NCBI RefSeq assembly: GCF_018687455.1
Contig: NZ_CP061291.1
Coordinates: 930,001 to 994,000 of the forward strand
Source of the DNA: Polynucleobacter sp. TSB-Sco08W16
GTDB lineage: Bacteria; Pseudomonadota; Gammaproteobacteria; Burkholderiales; Burkholderiaceae
Length of the DNA stretch: 64,000 nt
Direction of reading: 5' to 3'
Each line of letters begins with the position of its first letter. Position 1 is the stretch's first letter. The translations under genes and the position numbers were made by a program. This document shows positions 44,668-53,367 of the stretch, piece after piece. The notes under the pieces were generated by a model. It made no database searches and was not told the origin of the DNA. It was given only the letters and a program-made list of their open reading frames with translations.

Positions 44668-45191
44668 TCCTGTAGCTTAATCGATTTAGCCATCACGATG
44701 GCATCCTCGCGATTTCCAGTCTGTTCACTAGTTGGATAATAGTTTTTACGAATACCGATTTGCTCGTACCCCAACTTTTGATACAAGGCTACTGCAGATG
44801 AATTGGTAGGCCTGACCTCTAAGATGATTCGCGGCATTTTTTGCTGTAATGCGACACCCTCAATGGCTGCCATCATCCGCGAACCAAGGCCTAATTGCCT
44901 TAGTTTGGGTGATACCGTAATGTTCAAAAGGTGCAATTCATCTACAGCAGGAAATAAGATGCAGTAGGCCCATAAAACACTTGGATCTAAAAAAGTGCCC
45001 TCAACTCCACTAGCTTGATCTGCCTGAGGTCGAATACAGTAAGCCCAATGACCTGCATTTAAGGAATCTGTGAAATTTCCTTTTGTCCATGGATGGATAT
45101 GGGAGACAGATTCGATAGCAAGAACTTCATCTAGATCAGCCATCTGCATTGGCATGAATGAAAGCTCAGCAGCACTCTCTTGCGCTGCCAT
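44664..45191 (-). CDS. rimI: ribosomal protein S18 alanine N-acetyltransferase
   Basis: A 175-residue GNAT acetyltransferase. The acetyl-CoA loop VSPKLRQLGLGSRMM is near residue 95, followed by IILEVRPTNSSAVALYQKLGYEQIGIRKNYY, the strongly conserved RimI segment (Q/R-x-x-G-x-G/A and the Tyr pair). It acetylates the N-terminus of S18 and possibly other proteins. The ATG overlaps the tsaB stop by one base (TAATG) and the stop overlaps the next gene by four bases, so the three genes are coupled. Confidence 0.94.
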   Translation of the reverse strand: MAAQESAAELSFMPMQMADLDEVLAIESVSHIHPWTKGNFTDSLNAGHWAYCIRPQADQASGVEGTFLDPSVLWAYCILFPAVDELHLLNITVSPKLRQLGLGSRMMAAIEGVALQQKMPRIILEVRPTNSSAVALYQKLGYEQIGIRKNYYPTSEQTGNREDAIVMAKSIKLQE

Positions 45192-45922
45192 TACGGACGA
45201 CCCTTCTTGAAGACTACTTCACGCTCTTCAGTTGTTAAGGCAACCTTATTGCGGATATAGAGTGGCTCCAAATCATGGACGTTTATTTGCAAGCCAAGCT
45301 GGAGCATGCTCTTGGCAACCTCCATTACACCTAATGCTGAAATCATTATTTCTGAATCTAGTGCGCTTGAGGAGAGAGAATGCTCGGAAAACAAGCGATC
45401 GCCGTAGGCTTCAATTGCGCTACCCGCAAGATAGGAAATATCTCTGAGATCAATCTCCTCAGGCTTTGACAGGTGAATTTCGCCGATTCTTTTAGGCAAA
45501 CTCTGCAAGTCCTTCTGTTCGTACTTCGCCCAATAGATCTCATCCATGCGTGCATCAATCGCAATAGCAAAGTATTTTGGAGCGATGTTTTTATATTGTG
45601 TTGTCTTCACAACTTCTGCTGCTATAGCATCCAAACTGGCTACCGGGAGAACGAGTAAGTTAGCAGATGTGGCAAGTCCCTGAACGACAGCGACGCCCAA
45701 GCGAACACCCGTAAAGGCGCCTGGCCCTACCCCAATAGCAATAGCATCCAAGTTAGATAAGCGCTCGTTCGCCTGACTCAAAAGATCTTCTATCCATGGA
45801 AGCAAAAGCTGACTGGCCCCAGCCGATACCAATTCGTGTCGGAGTTCAGGAGTAGAGTCACCTAAGGATAAAGCCACCGAGCACCATGCTGATGAGGTGT
45901 CGATAGCTAATAAGCGCGTCAA
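45191..45922 (-). CDS. tsaB: tRNA t6A biosynthesis protein TsaB
   Basis: A 243-residue ASKHA-fold protein. It forms the threonylcarbamoyl-transfer complex with TsaD and TsaE that makes t6A37 in ANN-decoding tRNAs. The N-terminus LLAIDTSSAWCSVAL and the AIAIGVGPGAFTGVRLGVAVVQGLA motif near residue 62 are diagnostic. The frame opens with TTG at 45920-45922 and no ATG lies before the conserved start, so TTG is the likely initiator. It lies 33 bases after the VOC gene and is coupled to rimI. Confidence 0.94.
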   Translation of the reverse strand: MTRLLAIDTSSAWCSVALSLGDSTPELRHELVSAGASQLLLPWIEDLLSQANERLSNLDAIAIGVGPGAFTGVRLGVAVVQGLATSANLLVLPVASLDAIAAEVVKTTQYKNIAPKYFAIAIDARMDEIYWAKYEQKDLQSLPKRIGEIHLSKPEEIDLRDISYLAGSAIEAYGDRLFSEHSLSSSALDSEIMISALGVMEVAKSMLQLGLQINVHDLEPLYIRNKVALTTEEREVVFKKGRP

Positions 45923-45955
45923 TTCAAGCTCGATTCATTAGGATGTAAACCTAAA

Positions 45956-46423
45956 TTATGAACGCAATCCTGCTATCACTTCAGGAGGAGCTTGCACAAG
46001 CTCAATAAGTACGCCTTCACCACTAAAGGGAAACTCGTCATTGCTCTTGGGATGAACAAAAGTAATTTCATGACCACCAGCCCCCATGCGTATTCCACCT
46101 GGTGCAAAACGCAAGCCATTGGCCGATAGCCACTCCACAGCCTTTGGTAGGTCATCAACCCAAAGGCCGATGTGATTTAACGGTGTTTGATGTACCGCAG
46201 GTTTTTTCTCAATATCCAATGGTTGCATGAGATCAACTTCAATCTCATGAATGCCCGACCCAATCGCGCAAATATCTTCATCAACGTTTTCACGTTCAGA
46301 GACAAATGTGCTCTTGTACTCAAAACCCAATAAATCAACCCAAAGCTTTTTGAGGCGATCTTTATTTTCACCACCAATAGCAATTTGCTGAATACCCAAA
46401 ATTTTAAATGGCTTAGTTGTCAT
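45956..46423 (-). CDS. VOC-family protein, probable methylmalonyl-CoA epimerase
   Basis: A 155-residue vicinal-oxygen-chelate protein with two beta-alpha-beta-beta-beta halves: ILGIQQIAIGGEN at the start and LNHIGLWVDDLPKA from about residue 84. Metal-ligand candidates are Gln13 in place of the usual His, the Glu/Asp of IHEIEVDLM, His85 and Glu near 143 (VLIELVQ). Its position right after methylmalonyl-CoA mutase, MeaB and both carboxylase subunits makes epimerisation of methylmalonyl-CoA the best guess, because carboxylase and mutase use opposite isomers. A lactoylglutathione lyase-like role is the alternative. It starts 17 bases after pccA. Confidence 0.65.
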   Translation of the reverse strand: MTTKPFKILGIQQIAIGGENKDRLKKLWVDLLGFEYKSTFVSERENVDEDICAIGSGIHEIEVDLMQPLDIEKKPAVHQTPLNHIGLWVDDLPKAVEWLSANGLRFAPGGIRMGAGGHEITFVHPKSNDEFPFSGEGVLIELVQAPPEVIAGLRS

Positions 46424-46440
46424 GAATCTATTTACCTCTC

Positions 46441-48477
46441 TTATTCAAAGCGAATGATAAGTTGATCAACCGCCAAACTTTCGCCCTCTTTGGCACAGAT
46501 TTCAGCAACCACACCATCTTGAATCGCTGAAAGTGTGTTCTCCATTTTCATCGCTTCAATAGAGGCTAATTTCTGACCTGCGGTAACCGCTTCACCGACT
46601 TTGACGGCAATTTTTGTGAGTAGCCCAGGCATTGGAGACATTACTAGCTTGGAAGTGTCTGGTGGAAGCTTTACCGGCATACGGCTTTGTAGCTCAGCGC
46701 CTAGTGGACTTAAGACCATACACTCGTAATGTGCACCATCTAGTACGAGGTAAAACTTAACGCCCTTTCTTTCCACTTGAGCAGTGACTTTACTGGTGCG
46801 ATTAATGGTTGCGTGCAAAGTAATTTGCCCAGGACGCCAACTGCTCTCGATGTCATAACGACTAACACCATCTTCATCATCAATGTAAACAGAATAAATA
46901 CCATCTTTGAGCTCAATACGGACCGGCTCTTCATGAGGATCAAGCATCGAACCTGTTTTTTTACCGGTTACTACGACAAATTTCTTCGCAATTACCATCT
47001 CATGACCGGCCAACTGACCGTCAATCATCTTAATGTGCTCGAGATAGCGATAACGCATAAAGGCAGCCAATGCTGCAAGGCGTTTGGGGTCTGCCGGCTG
47101 TACGGAGTCCTTTTTGAAGCCCTCTGGATATTCTTCAGCAATAAAGCCAGTTGTGAAGTCACCATTAACAAAGCGTGGGTGCTGCAATAAAGCAGCTTGA
47201 AATGGGATATTGGAATGAATGCCGCGTATAACAAAATCATTCAATGCAGCGCGCATCTTCTCAATTGCCTCTGTACGATCTTTACCATGAACAATTAATT
47301 TTGCGATCATGGAGTCGTAATACATCGGGATCTCACCCCCTTCATAGACGCCGGTATCAACACGGACACCATTAATAGATTCTGGTGGACGATATTTCAC
47401 AAGGCGGCCTGTAGAAGGCAAGAAATTTCGGAACGGATCATCCGCATTAATACGGCACTCCATAGACCAGCCATCCAGTTTGACGTCTTCTTGTTTAAAT
47501 GCCAGTTTTTCACCTGCAGCAACACGAATCATCTGTTCGACTAAGTCAAGTCCAGTGATACTTTCTGTTACTGGATGCTCAACTTGTAAACGAGTATTCA
47601 TCTCCAAGAAATAGAAAGATTTGTCCTTGCCAACCACAAACTCCACTGTTCCAGCTGATTGATAGTCCACCGCTTTGGCCAAGGCCACTGCTTGCTCGCC
47701 CATGGCTTTACGGGTGGCCGGATCGATAAATGGTGAGGGTGCCTCCTCTATAACCTTTTGATGACGACGTTGGATAGAGCAATCCCGCTCATTTAAATAC
47801 ACTACATTGCCATGAGAGTCTCCTAGCACCTGAATCTCAATGTGGCGAGGACCTTCAACGAACTTCTCAATAAAGATGCGGTCATCACCAAAGCTATTCA
47901 TTGCCTCGGTCTTACAAGCAGCAAATCCTTCGGCAGCTTCCTTATCATTAAATGCAACGCGCAAGCCTTTGCCGCCTCCACCAGCTGAAGCCTTAATCAT
48001 CACCGGATAACCAATCCCTTGTGCAATCTTGACAGCCTCTTCTGTGGTATCAATAGCTTCGTTGTAACCTGGAATGGTGTTGACTTTTGCATCCAGCGCG
48101 AGTTTCTTGGATGCAATCTTGTCACCCATTGCCGCAATGGATTGATGTTTGGGTCCAATAAAGACAATACCCTCTTCTTCACAGCGCTTAGCAAATTGTT
48201 CATTCTCAGATAAGAAGCCATAGCCCGGATGAACAGCCTCAGCACCGGTATCTTTGCAGGCCTGAATGATTCGATCCATCACGAGGTAGGACTCTCGAGA
48301 AGGTGCAGGCCCGATGCAGATAGCCTCATCAGCCAGTTGGACGTGACGCGCCTCTTTATCCGCCTCAGAGTAGACAGCTACAGTCTTGATGCCCATCTTT
48401 TTGGCAGTGTTCATCACACGGCATGCAATTTCGCCGCGATTCGCAATCAAAATTTTCTTAAACATTTTCGTAGTCAT
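46441..48477 (-). CDS. pccA: propionyl/acetyl-CoA carboxylase biotin subunit
   Basis: A 678-residue chain combining biotin carboxylase and biotin carrier. The N-terminal KILIANRGEIACRVMNTAKKMG and ATP-grasp loop KASAGGGGKGLRVAF are followed by EMNTRLQVEHPVTE. The C-terminal biotinyl domain carries the target Lys at 644 in IEAMKMENT. The BT-like middle part (about 480-600) is that of propionyl/acyl-CoA carboxylases rather than AccC. It lies 15 bases after pccB in an operon with mutase genes, so propionyl-CoA is the likely substrate. A second ATG at 48465 is possible. Confidence 0.93.
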   Translation of the reverse strand: MTTKMFKKILIANRGEIACRVMNTAKKMGIKTVAVYSEADKEARHVQLADEAICIGPAPSRESYLVMDRIIQACKDTGAEAVHPGYGFLSENEQFAKRCEEEGIVFIGPKHQSIAAMGDKIASKKLALDAKVNTIPGYNEAIDTTEEAVKIAQGIGYPVMIKASAGGGGKGLRVAFNDKEAAEGFAACKTEAMNSFGDDRIFIEKFVEGPRHIEIQVLGDSHGNVVYLNERDCSIQRRHQKVIEEAPSPFIDPATRKAMGEQAVALAKAVDYQSAGTVEFVVGKDKSFYFLEMNTRLQVEHPVTESITGLDLVEQMIRVAAGEKLAFKQEDVKLDGWSMECRINADDPFRNFLPSTGRLVKYRPPESINGVRVDTGVYEGGEIPMYYDSMIAKLIVHGKDRTEAIEKMRAALNDFVIRGIHSNIPFQAALLQHPRFVNGDFTTGFIAEEYPEGFKKDSVQPADPKRLAALAAFMRYRYLEHIKMIDGQLAGHEMVIAKKFVVVTGKKTGSMLDPHEEPVRIELKDGIYSVYIDDEDGVSRYDIESSWRPGQITLHATINRTSKVTAQVERKGVKFYLVLDGAHYECMVLSPLGAELQSRMPVKLPPDTSKLVMSPMPGLLTKIAVKVGEAVTAGQKLASIEAMKMENTLSAIQDGVVAEICAKEGESLAVDQLIIRFE

Positions 48478-48492
48478 ATTATGTCGGCGCCT

Positions 48493-50025
48493 TTACAGAG
48501 GAATATTGCCGTGTTTACGCGCGGGGTTCTTCAAGTCTTTGTCTTTGAGCATTGCTAGTGAACGCGCAATCCGCTTGCGGGTTTCATGAGGGAGGATGAC
48601 GTCATCAATATAACCACGACGCCCAGCCACGAATGGGTTCGCAAACTTTGCCTTGTACTCTGCTTCTCGAGCAGAAATTTTTGCTGGGTCTGATTTCTCT
48701 TCGCGGAAAATAATTTCTACAGCACCTTTAGGGCCCATCACAGCAATTTCAGCCGAAGGCCATGCAAAGTTCACGTCACCACGTAAATGCTTTGAAGCCA
48801 TCACGTCATAAGCACCGCCATAGGCTTTGCGAGTAATCAAAGTTACTTTAGGAACTGTGCAGTCTGCATAAGCGTAAAGTAACTTGGCACCATGCTTGAT
48901 AATGCCGCCGTATTCTTGTGCTGTACCTGGCATAAAGCCTGGAACATCCACTAGGGTCACGACTGGAATATTGAATGCGTCACAGAAGCGCACGAAGCGA
49001 GCTGCCTTAATTGAAGCTTTAATATCCAAGCAACCTGCCAGCACCAATGGTTGGTTGGCTACGATTCCGATAGAGCGACCTTCCATACGGGCAAAACCAA
49101 TCACAATATTCTTAGCGTAATCAGGTTGAAGCTCAAAGAACTCACCATCATCCACAATCTTTTCAATCAACTCTTTCATATCGTAAGGTTGATTTGGATT
49201 AGATGGAACAAGAGTATCTAACGAGAAATCTGGCTCTTCATTACGATTAGCGCCTTTGATTAGCGGTGTTTTTTCACGGTTTGATAGTGGCAAGTAGTTA
49301 AAGAAGCGGCGCAACATCATGATCGCATCAACATCATTCTCAAACGCTAAGTCGCAAACACCCGAAACTGTTGAATGCGTTACCGCACCACCTAACTCTT
49401 CGGCAGTAACATCTTCATGGGTTACGGTCTTAACCACCTCGGGACCAGTAACAAACATGTAAGAGCTATCTTTGACCATAAAGATAAAGTCGGTCAATGC
49501 TGGTGAATACACAGCACCACCGGCTGATGGACCCATAATCAGGGAAATTTGAGGAATTACGCCAGAAGCGGTGACATTACGCTGGAAAATTTCCGCATAG
49601 CCCCCTAATGAAGCTACGCCTTCCTGAATTCGAGCACCCCCAGAATCATTCAAACCAATTACTGGAGCGCCAACCTTGAGAGCCTGATCCATGATCTTGC
49701 AAATCTTTTCAGCATGGGCTTCAGACAATGAACCGCCAAGCACGGTGAAGTCTTGTGAAAATACAAATACCAGACGGCCGTTGATCATTCCATAGCCAGT
49801 TACTACACCATCACCTGGCACGGTTTGATCGACCATTCCAAAGTCGTAGCAACGATGCTCAACGAACATATCCCACTCTTCAAATGTACCCGCATCAAGC
49901 AAGAGCTCAATACGCTCACGAGCAGTTAACTTCCCTTTAGCATGCTGAGCTTGAATACGTTTTTGCCCACCACCTAGACGGGCCAGCTCACGCTTCGCCT
50001 CCAGTTGTTGAATGATTTCCTTCAT
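48493..50025 (-). CDS. pccB: propionyl-CoA carboxylase beta subunit
   Basis: A 510-residue carboxyltransferase that moves CO2 from biotin to propionyl-CoA, giving methylmalonyl-CoA. It carries the two crotonase-like halves: N-terminal LNDSGGARIQEGVASLGGYAE near residue 120 and C-terminal VDVPGFMPGTAQEYGGIIKHGAK near 370, with KAYGGAYDVMASK. The start at 50025 has AAGGAG six bases upstream; that site overlaps the meaB stop. An in-frame ATG at 50049 lies inside meaB and lacks a site. It pairs with pccA downstream. Confidence 0.95.
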   Translation of the reverse strand: MKEIIQQLEAKRELARLGGGQKRIQAQHAKGKLTARERIELLLDAGTFEEWDMFVEHRCYDFGMVDQTVPGDGVVTGYGMINGRLVFVFSQDFTVLGGSLSEAHAEKICKIMDQALKVGAPVIGLNDSGGARIQEGVASLGGYAEIFQRNVTASGVIPQISLIMGPSAGGAVYSPALTDFIFMVKDSSYMFVTGPEVVKTVTHEDVTAEELGGAVTHSTVSGVCDLAFENDVDAIMMLRRFFNYLPLSNREKTPLIKGANRNEEPDFSLDTLVPSNPNQPYDMKELIEKIVDDGEFFELQPDYAKNIVIGFARMEGRSIGIVANQPLVLAGCLDIKASIKAARFVRFCDAFNIPVVTLVDVPGFMPGTAQEYGGIIKHGAKLLYAYADCTVPKVTLITRKAYGGAYDVMASKHLRGDVNFAWPSAEIAVMGPKGAVEIIFREEKSDPAKISAREAEYKAKFANPFVAGRRGYIDDVILPHETRKRIARSLAMLKDKDLKNPARKHGNIPL

Positions 50026-50035
50026 TACCGACTCC

Positions 50036-51061
50036 TTAGAAAAATTCATGTCCCATGGACTCCAATAGACGTCTAGCCGCTACTGATGGCGCCATGGTTC
50101 CCTGATTTACTTGTGCCACTAAGCTTGGTAGAAGCGCTTGAACCGCCTCATTACTACGAAATGCGTTTTTAAGTCCTGCATCAATGCGATCCCACATCCA
50201 AGCGCCCGCTTGTTGCTTGCGACGTGAATCAAATTTTCCATTCGCTCTTTGGAGGCGTTGAAAATGGGCAATCTTGTCCCATAGCTCGGGAATACCTTTA
50301 CCCTCAAGCGCACTCAAGGTCATCACCGTTGGATGCCAAAATGCTTCGTTATGCGAAGCGTGATCAGGATTGCCCTGAAAGCCTAATAAGCGCAGAGAGC
50401 TTGTGATAAATAGCTGGGCGCGCATTGCAGCATCTGGATCAAGATCCACTTTATTGATCACGATCAGATCGGCAATTTCCATCACACCTTTTTTAATGGC
50501 TTGGAGATCGTCGCCCGCATTAGGTAGCTGAAGAAGTAAAAATAGATCAGTCATGCCTGCTACCGCAATTTCACTTTGGCCAACGCCAACGGTTTCTACG
50601 ATGATGATGTCAAAGCCTGCTGCCTCAGCTACCAGCATAGCTTCTCGTGTTTTTTCAGCTACGCCACCCAAAGTGAGGGAGGATGGGCTAGGCCTAATAA
50701 AAGCATTCTCCAGAACTGATAGGCGCTCCATGCGGGTTTTATCACCCAAGATCGATCCACCTGACAAACTAGATGATGGATCTATTGCCAGCACTGCAAC
50801 GCGATGGCCCTTTTCAATTAAATAGAGTCCGAGCGTTTCTATTAGAGTAGATTTACCAACCCCTGGAACTCCAGAGATGCCCAAACGAAAAGACTTTCCA
50901 GTTTTCGGCAGCAGCGTATTGAGGACGTCATCAGCTCGTTTGCGATGATCCAGGCGTGTTGATTCAAGTAGCGTGATGACCTTCGCTAATGCACGTCGCT
51001 GTTTAAGCGATGGCGCACCAGTGAGATCACTCACCAAAGCAAGATCAGCAGATTCGAGCAT
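50036..51061 (-). CDS. meaB: methylmalonyl-CoA mutase-associated GTPase MeaB
   Basis: A 341-residue G3E GTPase that loads and protects the cobalamin cofactor of methylmalonyl-CoA mutase. Walker A GVPGVGKSTLIE is near residue 65, Walker B-like IIVETVGVGQSE near 150, and VINKVDLD is the guanine-recognition motif. Older annotation called it ArgK. It starts 23 bases after the mutase stop with AAGGGA upstream and ends 10 bases before pccB. Confidence 0.95.
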   Translation of the reverse strand: MLESADLALVSDLTGAPSLKQRRALAKVITLLESTRLDHRKRADDVLNTLLPKTGKSFRLGISGVPGVGKSTLIETLGLYLIEKGHRVAVLAIDPSSSLSGGSILGDKTRMERLSVLENAFIRPSPSSLTLGGVAEKTREAMLVAEAAGFDIIIVETVGVGQSEIAVAGMTDLFLLLQLPNAGDDLQAIKKGVMEIADLIVINKVDLDPDAAMRAQLFITSSLRLLGFQGNPDHASHNEAFWHPTVMTLSALEGKGIPELWDKIAHFQRLQRANGKFDSRRKQQAGAWMWDRIDAGLKNAFRSNEAVQALLPSLVAQVNQGTMAPSVAARRLLESMGHEFF

Positions 51062-51084
51062 ACGCAGCAGTCCCTTAGGTTTTA

Positions 51085-53271
51085 TTAAACCGGTTTGACT
51101 GATTTACGAATTTGCTCCAACACATCCTTAGCGGAAGCCGGGATCGGGGTACCTGGTCCATAAATACCCTTTACGCCTGCTTCATAAAGGAACTCATAGT
51201 CTTGCCTTGGAATGACTCCACCAACGAAAACGATGATGTCATCAGAGCCCTGTTTCTTCAGCTCAGCAATGATTGCCGGCACCAAAGTCTTGTGACCAGC
51301 AGCTAGAGTGGATACACCAAGCGCATGTACGTCATTCTCAATCGCCTGACGGGCACACTCTTCGGGCGTTTGAAACAAGGGACCAATGTCAACGTCAAAG
51401 CCCAAGTCTGCATAGGCGGTAGCAACGACCTTAGCGCCGCGATCGTGACCATCTTGACCTAACTTAGCAATCATCACACGTGGGCGACGTCCAAAATCTT
51501 TAGCAAAGTCAGCGATTTCAGTTTGTAATTTTGCCCAGCCATCCGCTGAGTCATAAGCAGCTGCATACACTCCGGTCACCTTTTGAGTATCGGCGCGATG
51601 GCGCCCGTAAACTTTTTCCAATGCATCTGAGACTTCACCAACAGTGGCGCGTAAACGAATCGCATTTACAGATAATTCCAATAAGTTACCAGTGTTCTCT
51701 TCCGCAGCTTTTGTCAGCGCTTCTAATGCAGCTTCTACATTTTTACTATCGCGTTTCTGTTTTATATCTTTTAAGCGAGCCACCTGACCTTCACGAACTT
51801 TATCGTTATCGATCATCAAGACATCGACCAGATCTTCTTTGCCCAACTTGTACTTGTTCACACCAACGATGACGTCAGAGCCAGAATCAATTTTGGCTTG
51901 CTTTTCAGCAGCTGCAGCTTCGATCTTTAACTTGGCCCAGCCACTTTCCACCGCCTTAGTCATGCCACCCATGGCATCAACTTCTTGAATGATTTCCCAG
52001 GCTTTATCTGCCATCTCTTGAGTCAAGTTTTCCATCATGTAAGAACCAGCCCATGGATCAATCACGCTAGTGATATGTGTTTCCTCTTGCAGGATTAACT
52101 GGGTATTGCGAGCAATGCGGCTTGAAAATTCTGAAGGCAATGCAATTGCTTCATCTAACGAATTGGTGTGCAGAGATTGTGTGCCACCAAATACAGCAGC
52201 CATCGCCTCTACGGTAGTTCTGACCACGTTGTTGTATGGGTCTTGTTCAGTCAATGACCAACCAGAAGTTTGACAGTGCGTACGCAACATCAATGACTTT
52301 GGATTTTTTGGCTCAAATGATTTCATAATCCGCCACCACAGCAATCGCGCTGCGCGCAGCTTAGCAACTTCTAAGTAAAAGTTCATGCCAATCGCAAAGA
52401 AGAACGAGAGTCGCCCCGCAAAGCCATCCACATCTAGACCTTTTGCTAGGGCTGTTTTGACATACTCTTTACCGTCGGCCAACGTAAAGGCTAGTTCTAA
52501 TACCTGATTCGCACCCGCTTCTTGCATGTGATAACCCGAAATCGAAATCGAGTTAAATTTCGGCATATGCTTTGCGGTGTACTCAATAATGTCGCCAATA
52601 ATGCGCATTGAGGGTTCTGGTGGATAAATATACGTATTACGCACCATAAACTCTTTCAGAATATCGTTCTGAATTGTTCCCGATAAGAGCTCTTGCTTAA
52701 CGCCCTGCTCTTCGCCAGCTACGATATAACCTGCTAAGACAGGTAATACAGCGCCGTTCATAGTCATGGATACGGATACTTTATCGAGCGGAATGCCATC
52801 AAACAATATCTTCATATCCTCTACTGAATCAATCGCTACCCCTGCCTTACCAACGTCACCAGTGACGCGCGGATGATCGGAGTCATAGCCGCGATGCGTT
52901 GCTAAGTCAAAAGCTACAGAAACTCCTTGACCGCCCGCATCCAATGCTTTGCGATAAAAGGCATTGGATTCTTCAGCAGTTGAAAAGCCTGCGTATTGAC
53001 GAATCGTCCAAGGGCGAACGGAATACATTGTTGCCTGAGGACCGCGCACAAAAGGTTCAAAACCAGGAAGAGTATCTTTGTAATTGAGTCCTTCAGTATC
53101 TGAAGATGTGTATAGGGCTTTTAAATGAATACCATCTGGCGTATTCCAACCTAGTTTGTCTACATCCCCATTGGGAGCTGATTTCTGCGCTGATTTTTTC
53201 CACGCATCCAAATTGGACTCTGGAAATGATGGCCACGCCTTACTAGATGAATTTTTCTTTTCCGAACTCAC
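51085..53271 (-). CDS. scpA: methylmalonyl-CoA mutase (single large subunit)
   Basis: A 728-residue adenosylcobalamin enzyme turning methylmalonyl-CoA into succinyl-CoA. The TIM-barrel half contains RPWTIRQYAGFSTAEESNAFY and GVSVAFDLATHRGYDSDHPR. The C-terminal B12-binding domain has the DxHxxG motif in GQDGHDRGAKVVATAYADLG. It is the homomeric catalytic type (mutB/scpA). The frame stays open upstream to 53445, but the GTG at 53269-53271 is chosen: it gives SSEKKNSSSKAW as N-terminus, has AGGGGG six bases upstream, and avoids the divergent regulator. No B12 riboswitch is visible before it. Confidence 0.94.
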   Translation of the reverse strand: MSSEKKNSSSKAWPSFPESNLDAWKKSAQKSAPNGDVDKLGWNTPDGIHLKALYTSSDTEGLNYKDTLPGFEPFVRGPQATMYSVRPWTIRQYAGFSTAEESNAFYRKALDAGGQGVSVAFDLATHRGYDSDHPRVTGDVGKAGVAIDSVEDMKILFDGIPLDKVSVSMTMNGAVLPVLAGYIVAGEEQGVKQELLSGTIQNDILKEFMVRNTYIYPPEPSMRIIGDIIEYTAKHMPKFNSISISGYHMQEAGANQVLELAFTLADGKEYVKTALAKGLDVDGFAGRLSFFFAIGMNFYLEVAKLRAARLLWWRIMKSFEPKNPKSLMLRTHCQTSGWSLTEQDPYNNVVRTTVEAMAAVFGGTQSLHTNSLDEAIALPSEFSSRIARNTQLILQEETHITSVIDPWAGSYMMENLTQEMADKAWEIIQEVDAMGGMTKAVESGWAKLKIEAAAAEKQAKIDSGSDVIVGVNKYKLGKEDLVDVLMIDNDKVREGQVARLKDIKQKRDSKNVEAALEALTKAAEENTGNLLELSVNAIRLRATVGEVSDALEKVYGRHRADTQKVTGVYAAAYDSADGWAKLQTEIADFAKDFGRRPRVMIAKLGQDGHDRGAKVVATAYADLGFDVDIGPLFQTPEECARQAIENDVHALGVSTLAAGHKTLVPAIIAELKKQGSDDIIVFVGGVIPRQDYEFLYEAGVKGIYGPGTPIPASAKDVLEQIRKSVKPV

Positions 53272-53325
53272 TAAGCACCCCCTGAATAGATTTGTTGCAT
53301 TGCATATAAGATTTGCTAATTCTGC

Positions 53326-53355
53326 TTGACTATTTGTAATTTGTCTAGCTATCAT
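53326..53355 (+). promoter_or_regulatory. sigma-70-type promoter of the GntR gene
   Basis: TTGACT (53326-53331), an 18-base spacer and TATCAT (53350-53355). Transcription would start near 53361-53363, only five to seven bases before the ATG at 53368, and no ribosome site is visible. The mRNA would be almost leaderless. Confidence 0.55.
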
Positions 53356-53363
53356 GTATACAT
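53354..53363. promoter_or_regulatory. palindrome ATGTATACAT, probable GntR operator
   Basis: The perfect 10-bp palindrome overlaps the -10 and start point of the GntR promoter. A wider TGTAT...ATACA inverted repeat (53355-53375) reaches into the first codons. GntR-FCD proteins often bind such GTATAC-centred sites, and the position suggests autorepression and possible control of the divergent mutase operon. Confidence 0.5.
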
Positions 53364-53367
53364 AATT

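Noticed and set aside
46777..47190. 137-codon open frame on the + strand inside pccA
   Set aside because: It lies antisense to the carboxylase coding sequence and resembles no protein I know.
53272..53325. Cobalamin riboswitch before the mutase operon
   Set aside because: The leader is far too short and lacks the B12-box sequence pattern.
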